From an uncultured Burkholderiales bacterium (GTDB taxonomy: Bacteria; Pseudomonadota; Gammaproteobacteria; Burkholderiales; Burkholderiaceae_C): a DNA stretch of 64,000 nucleotides. Positions 45,483 through 53,208 of this stretch are shown here, piece by piece. The position numbers were made by a program, and so were the translations under genes. Position 1 is the first letter of the stretch. Each line of letters opens with the position of its first letter. Under the pieces are notes generated by a model. It ran no database searches, was not told where the DNA came from, and worked only from the letters and a program-made list of their open reading frames with translations. The stretch is taken from NCBI GenBank assembly GCA_943908475.1, contig CALTTG010000016.1, positions 1-64,000 on the forward strand, written 5' to 3'.

Positions 45483-46519
45483 TGCGCCGTTTGAAGGGCG
45501 GCAGGCCGAGCCTGCGAGAGAGATGGCTGCTCGGCATGGTCACTGCCCTGTCGATGGGCGTGAACCATGCCCAGGCCGCGCCACCCTCCGGCGAGCTCAC
45601 CATGTTCACCTGGAACATGGAGTGGCTGATGACACCCGCCACACACGCCGAACTCTCATCGCGGTGCACGCGTCAGCAGCCCCGAAGCCACGAGCGCGCC
45701 CTGCCCTGCACACCGGGTCGCAAAACGCCCCCACGGCGCACGGCCGACGACCTGCAAGCGCTGGCCCAAGCGGCGCAGGCGTTGCGTCAACGGCATCGCG
45801 CCGACGTGGTGGCCCTGCAAGAGGTCGATGGGCCTGCAGCGGCCCGGTTGGTGTTTCAACAGGGCTGGCAGGTCGACTGCTTTGAATCTCGCGCGCACCC
45901 GCAAAAAGTGGGGTTTGCCATTCGAGACGGTGTGCCCTACCGGTGCCATGGCGAACTCAAGGCGCTGGACATCGACGGAGGCAGTCGGGCCGGCGCCGAC
46001 ATCACCTTGTGGCCGGGAACGCCCCGAGCAATTCGCCTGCTGAACGTTCACCTCAAAAGCGGCTGCTTCGACGGCAAACTCGACCGCAGTTTCGCGCCGT
46101 GCGGCAAGCTGCGCGAACAAGTGCCCGTGATCGAGCGGTGGATTGACGCACGCGTTCGAGAGGGGGCCGCTTTTGCCGTGCTGGGCGACTTCAACCGCCA
46201 CCTCGACAAGGACGCCCGACAAGCCGCCGGTGACGACGAGTCAGCACCCTTGAGCGTGTTCCAGGCCTGGAGCGACAACACCCCGGTGGGCGCCACCTTG
46301 ACGCGGGCCACCGATGGCGAACGCCATGTGCCCTGTCATGCCCAGGACACCCACAGCCGCTACATCGACGATGTGCTGGTGAGCAGTCAACTCTTGAGCC
46401 AGGTCAGGGGCCTCAGATTTGTACGGCCCAACTGGCCTGAACTGTCCGGTGGCAAGACCGGCTGGCAGGGCCTGAAGCTGTCAGACCACTGCCCGGTGGG
46501 CATCACCTTGACGAGGTGA
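45482..46519 (+). CDS. Secreted endonuclease/exonuclease/phosphatase-family protein
   Basis: Protein of 345 residues with an N-terminal signal peptide (LLGMVTALSMGVNHAQAAPP). The EEP fold is shown by LTMFTWNMEWLM, VVALQEVDGPAAA with the metal-binding Glu, LNVHLKSGCF, VLGDFNRHLD and the C-terminal His in SDHCPVGITL. It could act on nucleic acids, phospholipids or sugar phosphates outside the cytoplasm. The ATG at 45482 overlaps the kinase stop (TGATG). Two extra Cys/Arg-rich stretches (about 60-85) are unusual insertions after the first motif. Confidence 0.82.
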   Translation: MRRLKGGRPSLRERWLLGMVTALSMGVNHAQAAPPSGELTMFTWNMEWLMTPATHAELSSRCTRQQPRSHERALPCTPGRKTPPRRTADDLQALAQAAQALRQRHRADVVALQEVDGPAAARLVFQQGWQVDCFESRAHPQKVGFAIRDGVPYRCHGELKALDIDGGSRAGADITLWPGTPRAIRLLNVHLKSGCFDGKLDRSFAPCGKLREQVPVIERWIDARVREGAAFAVLGDFNRHLDKDARQAAGDDESAPLSVFQAWSDNTPVGATLTRATDGERHVPCHAQDTHSRYIDDVLVSSQLLSQVRGLRFVRPNWPELSGGKTGWQGLKLSDHCPVGITLTR

Positions 46520-46534
46520 GAGCCCTGTCGCAGA

Positions 46535-47278
46535 TCAGGCCTTGCCTTGCGTGGCCACTGCGGCGGCTGCCTTGGCGGCCGCTTCGGCGTCACCCAGGTA
46601 GTAGTGGCGGATCGGCTTGAGGTTTTCGTCAAGCTCATACACCAACGGGATGCCGTTGGGGATGTTGAGGCCGACGATGTCTTCGTCGCTGATGTTGTCC
46701 AGGTACTTGATCAGGGCGCGGATGGAGTTGCCATGTGCCGCCACGACGATGCGCTTGCCGGCCTTGATGGCAGGCGCCATCGATTCGTTCCAGAACGGCA
46801 GCACGCGCGCCACGGTGTCCTTCAGGCATTCCGTCAGGGGCACTTGCTCGGCGTCCAGCTTGGCGTAACGCACATCCTGGCGCTGACCGCGGGGATCGTT
46901 CGCATCCAGGGCGGGGGGCGGCGTGTCGTAGCTGCGGCGCCAGACCAGCACCTGCGCATCGCCATACTGCTTGGCCATGTCGGCCTTGTTCAGCCCCTGC
47001 AGCGAGCCGTAGTGACGCTCGTTGAGGCGCCAGTTCTTGACCACCGGCAACCAGGTGCGGTCCATCTGCTCCAGGGTCAGCCACAGGGTGTGGATGGCAC
47101 GCTTGAGCACCGAGGTGTAGCACACGTCGAACTCATAGCCTTCGGCCTTGAGCAAACGGCCGGCGTTGCGGGCCTGTTCTTCGCCCGTGGGCGTCAGTTC
47201 CACGTCGGTCCAGCCGGTGAAACGATTTTCGAGGTTCCAGGTCGATTCGCCGTGGCGGATCAGCACAAGCTTGTACAT
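46535..47278 (-). CDS. gpmA: 2,3-bisphosphoglycerate-dependent phosphoglycerate mutase
   Basis: Protein of 247 residues, standard length. The phospho-histidine motif is LVLIRHGESTWNLENRFTGW, with further conserved RRSYDTPPP, the second catalytic His in VVAAHGNSIRALIKYL and GIPLVYELDENL. It interconverts 3- and 2-phosphoglycerate in glycolysis. It is divergent from the rhodanese-like/grxC/secB genes. Confidence 0.97.
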   Translation of the reverse strand: MYKLVLIRHGESTWNLENRFTGWTDVELTPTGEEQARNAGRLLKAEGYEFDVCYTSVLKRAIHTLWLTLEQMDRTWLPVVKNWRLNERHYGSLQGLNKADMAKQYGDAQVLVWRRSYDTPPPALDANDPRGQRQDVRYAKLDAEQVPLTECLKDTVARVLPFWNESMAPAIKAGKRIVVAAHGNSIRALIKYLDNISDEDIVGLNIPNGIPLVYELDENLKPIRHYYLGDAEAAAKAAAAVATQGKA

Positions 47279-47339
47279 GGCAACAGGTCCGTGAGTGTGT
47301 GTATGCGGGAGCGCCTCAGCAGCGCCAGACCGGCGATTT

Positions 47340-47345
47340 TATAAT
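47340..47345 (+). promoter_or_regulatory. Candidate -10 element for the rhodanese-like/grxC genes
   Basis: A perfect TATAAT lies 30 bases before the ATG at 47376, in the divergent region with gpmA. No clear TTGACA-like -35 is found at the right distance, so the promoter may depend on an activator or the match may be chance. Confidence 0.4.
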
Positions 47346-47375
47346 CCCTGCTTTTGCATTCAGGATGCTTTTTCC

Positions 47376-47783
47376 ATGAGCTATTTGGCCGACAACTGGT
47401 ACTGGATGGCCGCCGCAGCGGCTTCGGGCGGCGCGCTGCTGTGGCTGCAAGTCAAAGAAGGTGCTGGCGCGGGCCTCTCGCCTCAGCAGGCCGTCATGCT
47501 CATCAACCGCGAAAAAGCCGTGGTGATCGACGTGTCTGACGCGGCCGTGTTCGCGCAAGGCCACCTGGCTGGCGCCAAAAACATCCCTGCCAACAGCCTG
47601 GGAGACGGCAAAGGCCTGCCCGGCAAGAAGCAGCAACCCATCCTGGTGGTGTCGCCCGATGGCAGCGCCGCTGTCAAAGCCGCCAACCAGATCAAGGCAC
47701 AAGGCTACGAGAACGTCCAGGTGCTGGGCGGCGGCCTGAAGGCCTGGCGCACCGCCAACCTGCCCGTTCAAAAGAACGACTGA
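47376..47783 (+). CDS. Rhodanese-like membrane-anchored protein lacking the catalytic cysteine
   Basis: Protein of 135 residues with one N-terminal helix (WYWMAAAAASGGALLWLQV) and a rhodanese domain: AVVIDVSDAAVFAQGHLAGA, KNIPANSL and the C-terminal VLGGGLKAWRTANLP. At the catalytic loop, where active enzymes have a Cys, it reads ILVVSPDGSAAVK, so no persulfide can form. Similar YibN-like proteins precede grxC and secB in many proteobacteria and have been linked to the inner membrane secretion machinery; activity is not expected. Confidence 0.88.
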   Translation: MSYLADNWYWMAAAAASGGALLWLQVKEGAGAGLSPQQAVMLINREKAVVIDVSDAAVFAQGHLAGAKNIPANSLGDGKGLPGKKQQPILVVSPDGSAAVKAANQIKAQGYENVQVLGGGLKAWRTANLPVQKND

Positions 47784-47807
47784 GCACGCTCCACCCGAGG
47801 TTTCACC

Positions 47808-48065
47808 ATGCAACACGTCAAGATGTACACCACGGCCGTGTGCCCCTACTGCATCCGGGCCAAGAACCTGCTGACACAACGCGGCGTTCAGACCATCGAA
47901 GAAATCCGCATCGACCAAGACGCCGAGCAGCGCGTGCACATGATGAACATCACCGGACGCCGGACGGTGCCGCAAATTTTCATCGGTGACACCCACGTGG
48001 GCGGCTGCGACGACCTGATGGCCCTGGACAGCGACGGCAAACTGCTGCCCCTGCTGCAAGGCTGA
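47808..48065 (+). CDS. grxC: Glutaredoxin 3
   Basis: Protein of 85 residues. Active site VCPYCIRAKNLL (CPYC), TVPQIFIGDTHVGGCDDL with the cis-Pro and glutathione-binding residues. It reduces disulfides in the cytosol with glutathione. It sits 24 bases after the rhodanese-like gene and about 105 bases before secB, the usual order. Confidence 0.96.
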   Translation: MQHVKMYTTAVCPYCIRAKNLLTQRGVQTIEEIRIDQDAEQRVHMMNITGRRTVPQIFIGDTHVGGCDDLMALDSDGKLLPLLQG

Positions 48066-48118
48066 ACGACCGACGCCCCCCCTGCAAACCCTGGCGGCAG
48101 CCGCTCAAGAAGCGACAT

Positions 48119-48142
48119 CGGGCTGGGCGATAATCCAGCCCG
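48119..48142. promoter_or_regulatory. Hairpin CGGGCTGG...CCAGCCCG before secB
   Basis: An 8-base perfect inverted repeat (48119-48126 and 48135-48142) encloses an 8-base loop that contains GATAAT, a fair -10 element, 37 bases before the secB ATG. It may act as an attenuator or weak terminator for grxC, or mark the secB promoter. No T-tract follows beyond GTTTAG. Confidence 0.35.
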
Positions 48143-48170
48143 TTTAGCCGTCATCACACAAGGAATTCCC

Positions 48171-48623
48171 ATGTCTGAACAAGACAACATCGCCCAGCCG
48201 TCGTTCAACATCCAGCGCATCTACCTGAAGGACCTGTCGGTCGAGCTGCCCAACGCGCCCCAGATCCTGCTGGAACAAGGCAACCCCAACGTCGACGTGC
48301 AACTGAACATTCACGCCGAAAACGTGGTGGACGGCATCTACGAAGTCACCGTGAGCGCCACGGTCACCACCAAGCTCAACGACAAGGTGCTGTTCCTGGT
48401 GGAAGCCAAGCAAGCCGGCCTCTTCGAGATCCGCAACATCCCCGAAGACCAGCTGCAGCCCATCATCGCGATTGCCTGCCCGCAAATCGTCTACCCCTAC
48501 CTGCGCTCGACCGTGGCCGACGTCATCAACCGCACCGGCTTCCCCGCAGTGCACCTGACCGAAGTCAACTTCCAGGCCATGTACCAGTCGCAACTGGACC
48601 AGCAAACCGCCGGCAACGCCTGA
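48171..48623 (+). CDS. secB: Protein-export chaperone SecB
   Basis: Protein of 150 residues: FNIQRIYLKDLSVELPNAPQ, VVDGIYEVTVSATVTTKL, the FLVEAKQAGLFEIRNIPEDQ segment and CPQIVYPYLRSTVADVINR are canonical. The cytosolic tetramer keeps preproteins unfolded and delivers them to SecA. The AAGGAAT ribosome-binding site precedes the ATG. gpsA follows 17 bases later. Confidence 0.97.
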   Translation: MSEQDNIAQPSFNIQRIYLKDLSVELPNAPQILLEQGNPNVDVQLNIHAENVVDGIYEVTVSATVTTKLNDKVLFLVEAKQAGLFEIRNIPEDQLQPIIAIACPQIVYPYLRSTVADVINRTGFPAVHLTEVNFQAMYQSQLDQQTAGNA

Positions 48624-48640
48624 GGCGAAGGCTTCCCCGC

Positions 48641-49627
48641 ATGATGAACGTCACCGTCCTCGGTGCGGGGGCCTGGGGCTCGGCGCTGGCCATCAGCGCC
48701 GCCCGTCGCCAGGCCAATGTGGTGCTGTGGGCGCGCGACGCCGCCCAGGCCCACCACATGCAGCAGCAACGCTGCAACGAACGCTACCTGGGTGCCGAGC
48801 CCTTCCCTCACACCCTCCAAGTGACCGCCGACTGGGCGGCCGCCATGGCCCATGCGCAAGATGGCCTGATCGTCATCGGCACGCCCATGGCGGCCCTGGA
48901 CGACATGCTGGCGCGCGTGCCGCCACATGCCAACGTGGTGTGGCTGTGCAAAGGCTTCGACAAAGCATCGGGTCGCCTGGGCCATGAAATCGCGCAGGCC
49001 GTGCGTCCGCATGGCCCCAGCGGCGTGCTCTCCGGCCCCAGCTTTGCCTTGGAAGTGGCCCGGGGCCAACCCACTGCACTGGTGTCTGCCAGCCGCGATG
49101 CGGCCCTGGCCGAGCTGGCCGCTCAGGCCTTCCACAGCGACAGCCTTCGGGTCTACACCTCGACCGACCCCATTGGGGTGGAAGTGGGGGGGGCGGTGAA
49201 AAACGTGCTGGCCATCGCCACCGGCATCGCCGACGGACTCGACCTGGGCCTGAACGCTCGTGCGGCCCTGATCACCCGTGGCTTGGCCGAAATGACGCGC
49301 CTGGGCCTGGCCTTGGGCGCGCGCGCCGACACGTTCATGGGCCTGTCTGGCCTGGGCGATCTGGTGCTCACCGCCACCGGCCACCTGTCTCGCAACCGCA
49401 CCGTGGGCTTGCAACTGGCGCAGGGCAAGGACCTGGCCACGATCCTGGCCGAACTCGGCCATGTGTCAGAGGGGGTGTACAGCGCCCCCACCGTGCTGCA
49501 AAGGGCCCAGGCCCTGGGCGTGTCCATGCCCATCACCGAAGCCGTGGTGCAAGTGATCGAGGGCACGCTGCCCGCCCGCCAAGCCGTTCAGACCCTCATG
49601 GGCCGAGAAGCGCGCCCAGAAGCCTGA
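48641..49627 (+). CDS. gpsA: Glycerol-3-phosphate dehydrogenase [NAD(P)+]
   Basis: Protein of 328 residues. NAD-binding VTVLGAGAWGSALAISAARR, substrate-region VLSGPSFALEVARGQPTAL, GVEVGGAVKNVLAIATGIAD with the catalytic Lys, NARAALITRGLAEMTRLGL and the SRNRTVGLQLAQG region. It makes sn-glycerol 3-phosphate for phospholipid synthesis. Two consecutive ATG codons begin the gene; either may be used. Confidence 0.96.
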   Translation: MMNVTVLGAGAWGSALAISAARRQANVVLWARDAAQAHHMQQQRCNERYLGAEPFPHTLQVTADWAAAMAHAQDGLIVIGTPMAALDDMLARVPPHANVVWLCKGFDKASGRLGHEIAQAVRPHGPSGVLSGPSFALEVARGQPTALVSASRDAALAELAAQAFHSDSLRVYTSTDPIGVEVGGAVKNVLAIATGIADGLDLGLNARAALITRGLAEMTRLGLALGARADTFMGLSGLGDLVLTATGHLSRNRTVGLQLAQGKDLATILAELGHVSEGVYSAPTVLQRAQALGVSMPITEAVVQVIEGTLPARQAVQTLMGREARPEA

Positions 49628-49645
49628 GCCTCGCCGGCGGAACCG

Positions 49646-50116
49646 TCAGACCGCGCCGGCAAAGCCGTTCTGGCGCCAGGCCTCGAACACCGTCACGGCC
49701 ACGGCATTGCTCAAGTTCAAACTGCGCTGTTCCGGCAACATCGGCAAGCGCACCCGTTGCGACACCGGGAACTGCTCGCGCAGGTCCACCGGCAGGCCTT
49801 GCGTCTCGCACCCGAACACGAACCAGTCGCCCGGCTGGCAGGCCAGATCGGTCAATGGGCGACTGCCCCGGGTGGTGAAGGCGAAACAGCGGGTGGGATC
49901 AGGCTGCTCATGGGCCACAAACGCGTCCCAGCTGGCGTGGCGCTTGACCGGTGCGTACTCGTGATAGTCGAGCCCCGCGCGGCGCAAGAGCTTGTCGTCC
50001 ATCGAAAAACCCAGGGGCTCGATCAGGTGCAACTCGCAGCCGGTGTTGGCCGCCAGGCGAATGACATTGCCCGTGTTGGGCGGGATTTCGGGGTGGACCA
50101 GGACGATGCGAAACAT
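49646..50116 (-). CDS. trmL: tRNA (cytidine(34)-2'-O)-methyltransferase
   Basis: Protein of 156 residues of the SPOUT superfamily: MFRIVLVHPEIPPNTGNVIR with the conserved N-T-G-N, FVFGCETQGLPVD and the knot motif VRLPMLPEQRSLNLSNAVAV. It methylates the wobble base ribose of tRNA-Leu isoacceptors. The ATG at 50116 gives the standard N-terminus. It is convergent with gpsA. Confidence 0.95.
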   Translation of the reverse strand: MFRIVLVHPEIPPNTGNVIRLAANTGCELHLIEPLGFSMDDKLLRRAGLDYHEYAPVKRHASWDAFVAHEQPDPTRCFAFTTRGSRPLTDLACQPGDWFVFGCETQGLPVDLREQFPVSQRVRLPMLPEQRSLNLSNAVAVTVFEAWRQNGFAGAV

Positions 50117-50151
50117 GGGTGGGCATTCTAGGCCGCCCCCCAGGCGCACAA

Positions 50152-51747
50152 TCACCGACCGTTGCTGGCCGATTGCTTGAACGCCAAGATGGCTTGATTG
50201 CGCAGGGCCGTCAGCTGCGTCAGGTGCTGCGCATCCACCTTCAACGAGTCGGCCACCAAGCGGTCGGCATAAATCAGGCCCATGATGTGGGGCTTGCCTT
50301 GGCGCTGCATGATCAAGGGCAGCAGCAAAAAGGTCGGAGCGTCCACCTTTTGCCGGAACCACAACGGCAGACGGTCTCGAACGGCCGGGGCGCTGGCATC
50401 GCGGATCAACAAGTCCGTGCCCTTGAGGCACACCGCTGAGAAAATGTGCGGCGAACCGCCGGACTCCAATGGCACCCCAAACAGGCCTTTGACGGCCTCT
50501 CCGCCGTCACCCAAGGCCATGCGTCCCATCAGGGCATTGCCTCGGGGGTCGCGCAAGCAAAACACCACCCGGTGGCAGTCGAAGGCCCGCAGCACCGTTT
50601 CGAGAATCATGTGCAACACGTCGGGCAACTTGAAGTCGCCCACGAGGGTCGAGGCCACATCCTGAATGCCCGAGGCCAAGATGCTGGCTGCGTCTTCCTC
50701 CCGAGCTTGGGCCTCGCCAAAGCCATCGCCCAAACCCAAGGCATCGGGGCTCACCGCCGGCGGGGCGTCATCCGCATGCGGCGCGTCCACGTAATAGGTG
50801 TCGACCAAGCGCTCTGAGGGCTCGCCACGGTCCACCTGGAATTCCAGCGCCTCCACCAGTTCGGTCAAGCGGGTTCGGGCGCGAAAAGCCGCCTGGCTGA
50901 CCGTGTCGCGCCCCAACTCCAAAGCCGTGGCCGCCTGGGCTTCCAGGGCCTGCAATTGCACCCCCAACTCGGCAGGCTCCGTCAGCAACATCACGCGAGC
51001 CACGTCACACGAGAGCGTGGCCATCCACGACAGCCGGTCGGCCGGATCCTTGATCGCGCCTCGTGGCCAGGCCGTCTGAGGCGCACGCATGCCTTTGACG
51101 ATTTCGGGCGGCAAGCCCCAGTCTTTGCCCACCGCCTGCCCCAGCTCGTCAAAGCTCAACCCGAGCACCGCATGAGAAACATCTTCTTCCGGCGCGCTCT
51201 GACCTGGCGCACGGGCCTGATCGCGAATCTGCTGCGCATCCTCCGGGAGGTAGTACTCCACCAGCAAGCGCCCCAGGTTGCGAAACAGCGCCATCACGAA
51301 GGCCTCTTCAGACTGCCGCGGTGTGGTGCTCAACTCACTGGCGATGGTGCCGGCCATCACCGTCCGCAAGAACTCTTCCTTCAGCTGACGCGCGTGCTGC
51401 TTGTCCTCCATGTGCTCAACCAGCATCAGCGACAAGGCCACGTTGCGAATGCCGGCCAGCCCCACCAGCATCACGGCCCGCGACACCGTGCTGATCGGAT
51501 CGACCCCGGCGCTGCGAAACCGCGCCGCGTTGACCACCCGCAGCAGCTTTTGGGTCAAGGCCACATCCTTGAGGATCTCCTCGCTCAGGGTGTGCAGGCT
51601 CTCGGTGTCCGACAACGACAAGCTCTGAATCCGGGTCATGGACGATGCCAGCGCAGGAAAGTCCGACTTCTGACGCATTCGGCGCAGGAGATATTCCACC
51701 GTCAGGGCCGGGTCTTCGGACTTCACAGAGGCGTGGGGGTCGGTCAT
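50152..51747 (-). CDS. HDOD domain protein with a C-terminal GAF-like domain
   Basis: Soluble protein of 531 residues. The HDOD domain covers about 25-230 (FPALASSMTRIQSLSLSDTE, then LRVVNAARFRSAGVDPISTV, VGLAGIRNVALSLMLVEHME). The His/Asp metal-binding residues of true HD hydrolases are lacking, as usual in HDOD. The C-terminal ~180 residues look like a GAF domain (LHMILETVLRAFDCHRVVFC). HDOD proteins are signalling hubs without known catalysis, tied to cyclic di-GMP or stress. It stands alone between trmL and the Spy-like gene. Confidence 0.85.
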   Translation of the reverse strand: MTDPHASVKSEDPALTVEYLLRRMRQKSDFPALASSMTRIQSLSLSDTESLHTLSEEILKDVALTQKLLRVVNAARFRSAGVDPISTVSRAVMLVGLAGIRNVALSLMLVEHMEDKQHARQLKEEFLRTVMAGTIASELSTTPRQSEEAFVMALFRNLGRLLVEYYLPEDAQQIRDQARAPGQSAPEEDVSHAVLGLSFDELGQAVGKDWGLPPEIVKGMRAPQTAWPRGAIKDPADRLSWMATLSCDVARVMLLTEPAELGVQLQALEAQAATALELGRDTVSQAAFRARTRLTELVEALEFQVDRGEPSERLVDTYYVDAPHADDAPPAVSPDALGLGDGFGEAQAREEDAASILASGIQDVASTLVGDFKLPDVLHMILETVLRAFDCHRVVFCLRDPRGNALMGRMALGDGGEAVKGLFGVPLESGGSPHIFSAVCLKGTDLLIRDASAPAVRDRLPLWFRQKVDAPTFLLLPLIMQRQGKPHIMGLIYADRLVADSLKVDAQHLTQLTALRNQAILAFKQSASNGR

Positions 51748-51898
51748 GTCCGCATTTCACCAGGGACGCGGCAGGGGCCTTGCGAGGAAAAACACCCCAA
51801 AGCCCCCCGAAACACCATTCACGCATCTTTACGCAACACGAACATGGGCTTTACCCAGGCGGCGCACGATGACGTCACTGAATCACGAGGAGCACACG

Positions 51899-52480
51899 AT
51901 GCCACGTTCACGCGCCCAAACACTGATGCCCCTGCGCACCGCACGATGGATGGCCGCCACCGTCCTGCTGGCCGGGGGCATGCTGGCGGCGCTGTCTGGC
52001 GCCAACGCCTGGGCCGACCGAGGCCATGGCGGCAAGGGCGGCCCTGAGGCTTGCATGCACCAGGCGGGTCACCCGGGCGGCATGCTCGGGGGCGGACGCA
52101 TGATGAACCGCATGCTGGACGACATCAAAGCCACCGACGCACAACGCACCCAGATCCGCAGCATTCAGGACGCCGCACGTGCCGACCTGAAGAAACTGCA
52201 CGACCAGCACGCCAGCTTCCATCAAGACCTGCAGAAGCTGCTGGCCGCCCCTGTGGTCGACGCAGCCGCCGTGGAGAAACATCGCCAGCAGATGCTCGCG
52301 CACCACGATGCGGTGAGCAAACGCATGACGTCGGCCATGGTGGACACCAGCAACGTGCTGACCCCGGAACAACGCAGTGCCATGGCCACGCACTGGCAAG
52401 AACGTGCCAAGGCACGTGCAGATCGACATGAGCGCCATGAGCGCCGCCAACATCATCATCACGACGCCCCCAAGGGCTGA
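51899..52480 (+). CDS. Spy/CpxP-like periplasmic protein with a His-rich tail
   Basis: Protein of 193 residues. A signal peptide (MAATVLLAGGMLAALSGANA, ending in ANAWA) precedes a Gly/His-rich segment, then a helical region with the LTxxQ-like features of the Spy/CpxP family (DIKATDAQRTQIRSIQDAAR and VLTPEQRSAMATHWQERAKA). The C-terminus is His/Arg-rich (RHERHERRQHHHHDAPKG) and could bind metal. Such proteins are chaperones or metal sensors and often repress or report to the adjacent two-component system, encoded 14 bases downstream. AGGAG before the ATG at 51899 decided the start; 51870 is possible. Confidence 0.82.
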   Translation: MPRSRAQTLMPLRTARWMAATVLLAGGMLAALSGANAWADRGHGGKGGPEACMHQAGHPGGMLGGGRMMNRMLDDIKATDAQRTQIRSIQDAARADLKKLHDQHASFHQDLQKLLAAPVVDAAAVEKHRQQMLAHHDAVSKRMTSAMVDTSNVLTPEQRSAMATHWQERAKARADRHERHERRQHHHHDAPKG

Positions 52481-52494
52481 AAGAGGAGGCCACA

Positions 52495-53208
52495 ATGGTG
52501 GACATGAGCGAGCACATCTTGATGATCGACGACGACCTGCGGCTCAGCGCCATGGTCGGCGACTACCTCAAAAGCCATGGCTATCAGGTGTCGACGGCGC
52601 CCAGCCTGGGCGCTGGTCGGGAAATGCTGGCACGTCAGGCGTGTGACGCCCTCGTGCTGGACCTGATGCTGCCCGATGGCGATGGCCTGGACCTCTGCAA
52701 AGAGTTGCGCGCCTCGCCACGCACCCGAGCGTTGCCACTGCTGATGCTCAGTGCACGAGGCGAGCCCACCGACCGCATCGTCGGCCTGGAAATCGGCGCC
52801 GACGACTACCTGCCCAAGCCTTTTGAGCCCCGCGAACTGCTGGCGCGGGTGCGGGCCTTGCTGCGCCGAACCAGTGCCGGACAGGCCGAAGACGACGTCT
52901 GGCGGTTCGGTCGGCTGGAAATCGACAACGGCCTGCGGCAGGTGCGCCTGGACGGGCAACCGTGCGACCTGACGTCCTACCAGTACGACCTGATGACGGT
53001 GCTGGCAAGGCACCCAGGCCGGGTCCTCAGCCGCGACCAGATCATGGACTCCCTCAAAGGCCACCCCTTGGAAGCGTTTGACCGCTCCATCGACGTGCAC
53101 ATCTCCCGCATCCGGGCGGCCATCGAAAACGACCCGAAAAACCCGCAGCGCATCCTCACTGTGCGGGGCGTGGGTTACGTGTTTGCGAAGAAGCAAGACG
53201 CTGAATGA
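52495..53208 (+). CDS. OmpR/CpxR-family response regulator
   Basis: Protein of 237 residues. The receiver domain has the acidic pair in HILMIDDDLRLS, the phospho-accepting Asp in ALVLDLMLPDGDG and Lys in DDYLPKPFEPREL. The winged-helix DNA-binding domain covers the last ~100 residues (LTSYQYDLMTVLARHPGRVL, RSIDVHISRIRAAIENDPKN, VRGVGYVFAK). It lies between a Spy-like gene and a kinase gene, as in cpxPRA-type envelope-stress systems. The kinase gene overlaps by 4 bases. Confidence 0.93.
   Translation: MVDMSEHILMIDDDLRLSAMVGDYLKSHGYQVSTAPSLGAGREMLARQACDALVLDLMLPDGDGLDLCKELRASPRTRALPLLMLSARGEPTDRIVGLEIGADDYLPKPFEPRELLARVRALLRRTSAGQAEDDVWRFGRLEIDNGLRQVRLDGQPCDLTSYQYDLMTVLARHPGRVLSRDQIMDSLKGHPLEAFDRSIDVHISRIRAAIENDPKNPQRILTVRGVGYVFAKKQDAE

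Noticed and set aside
49633..49660. Inverted repeat GCCGGCG/CGCCGGC between gpsA and trmL as terminator
   Set aside because: The loop is 14 bases and there is no T-tract on either strand; such short GC palindromes are common by chance in this genome.
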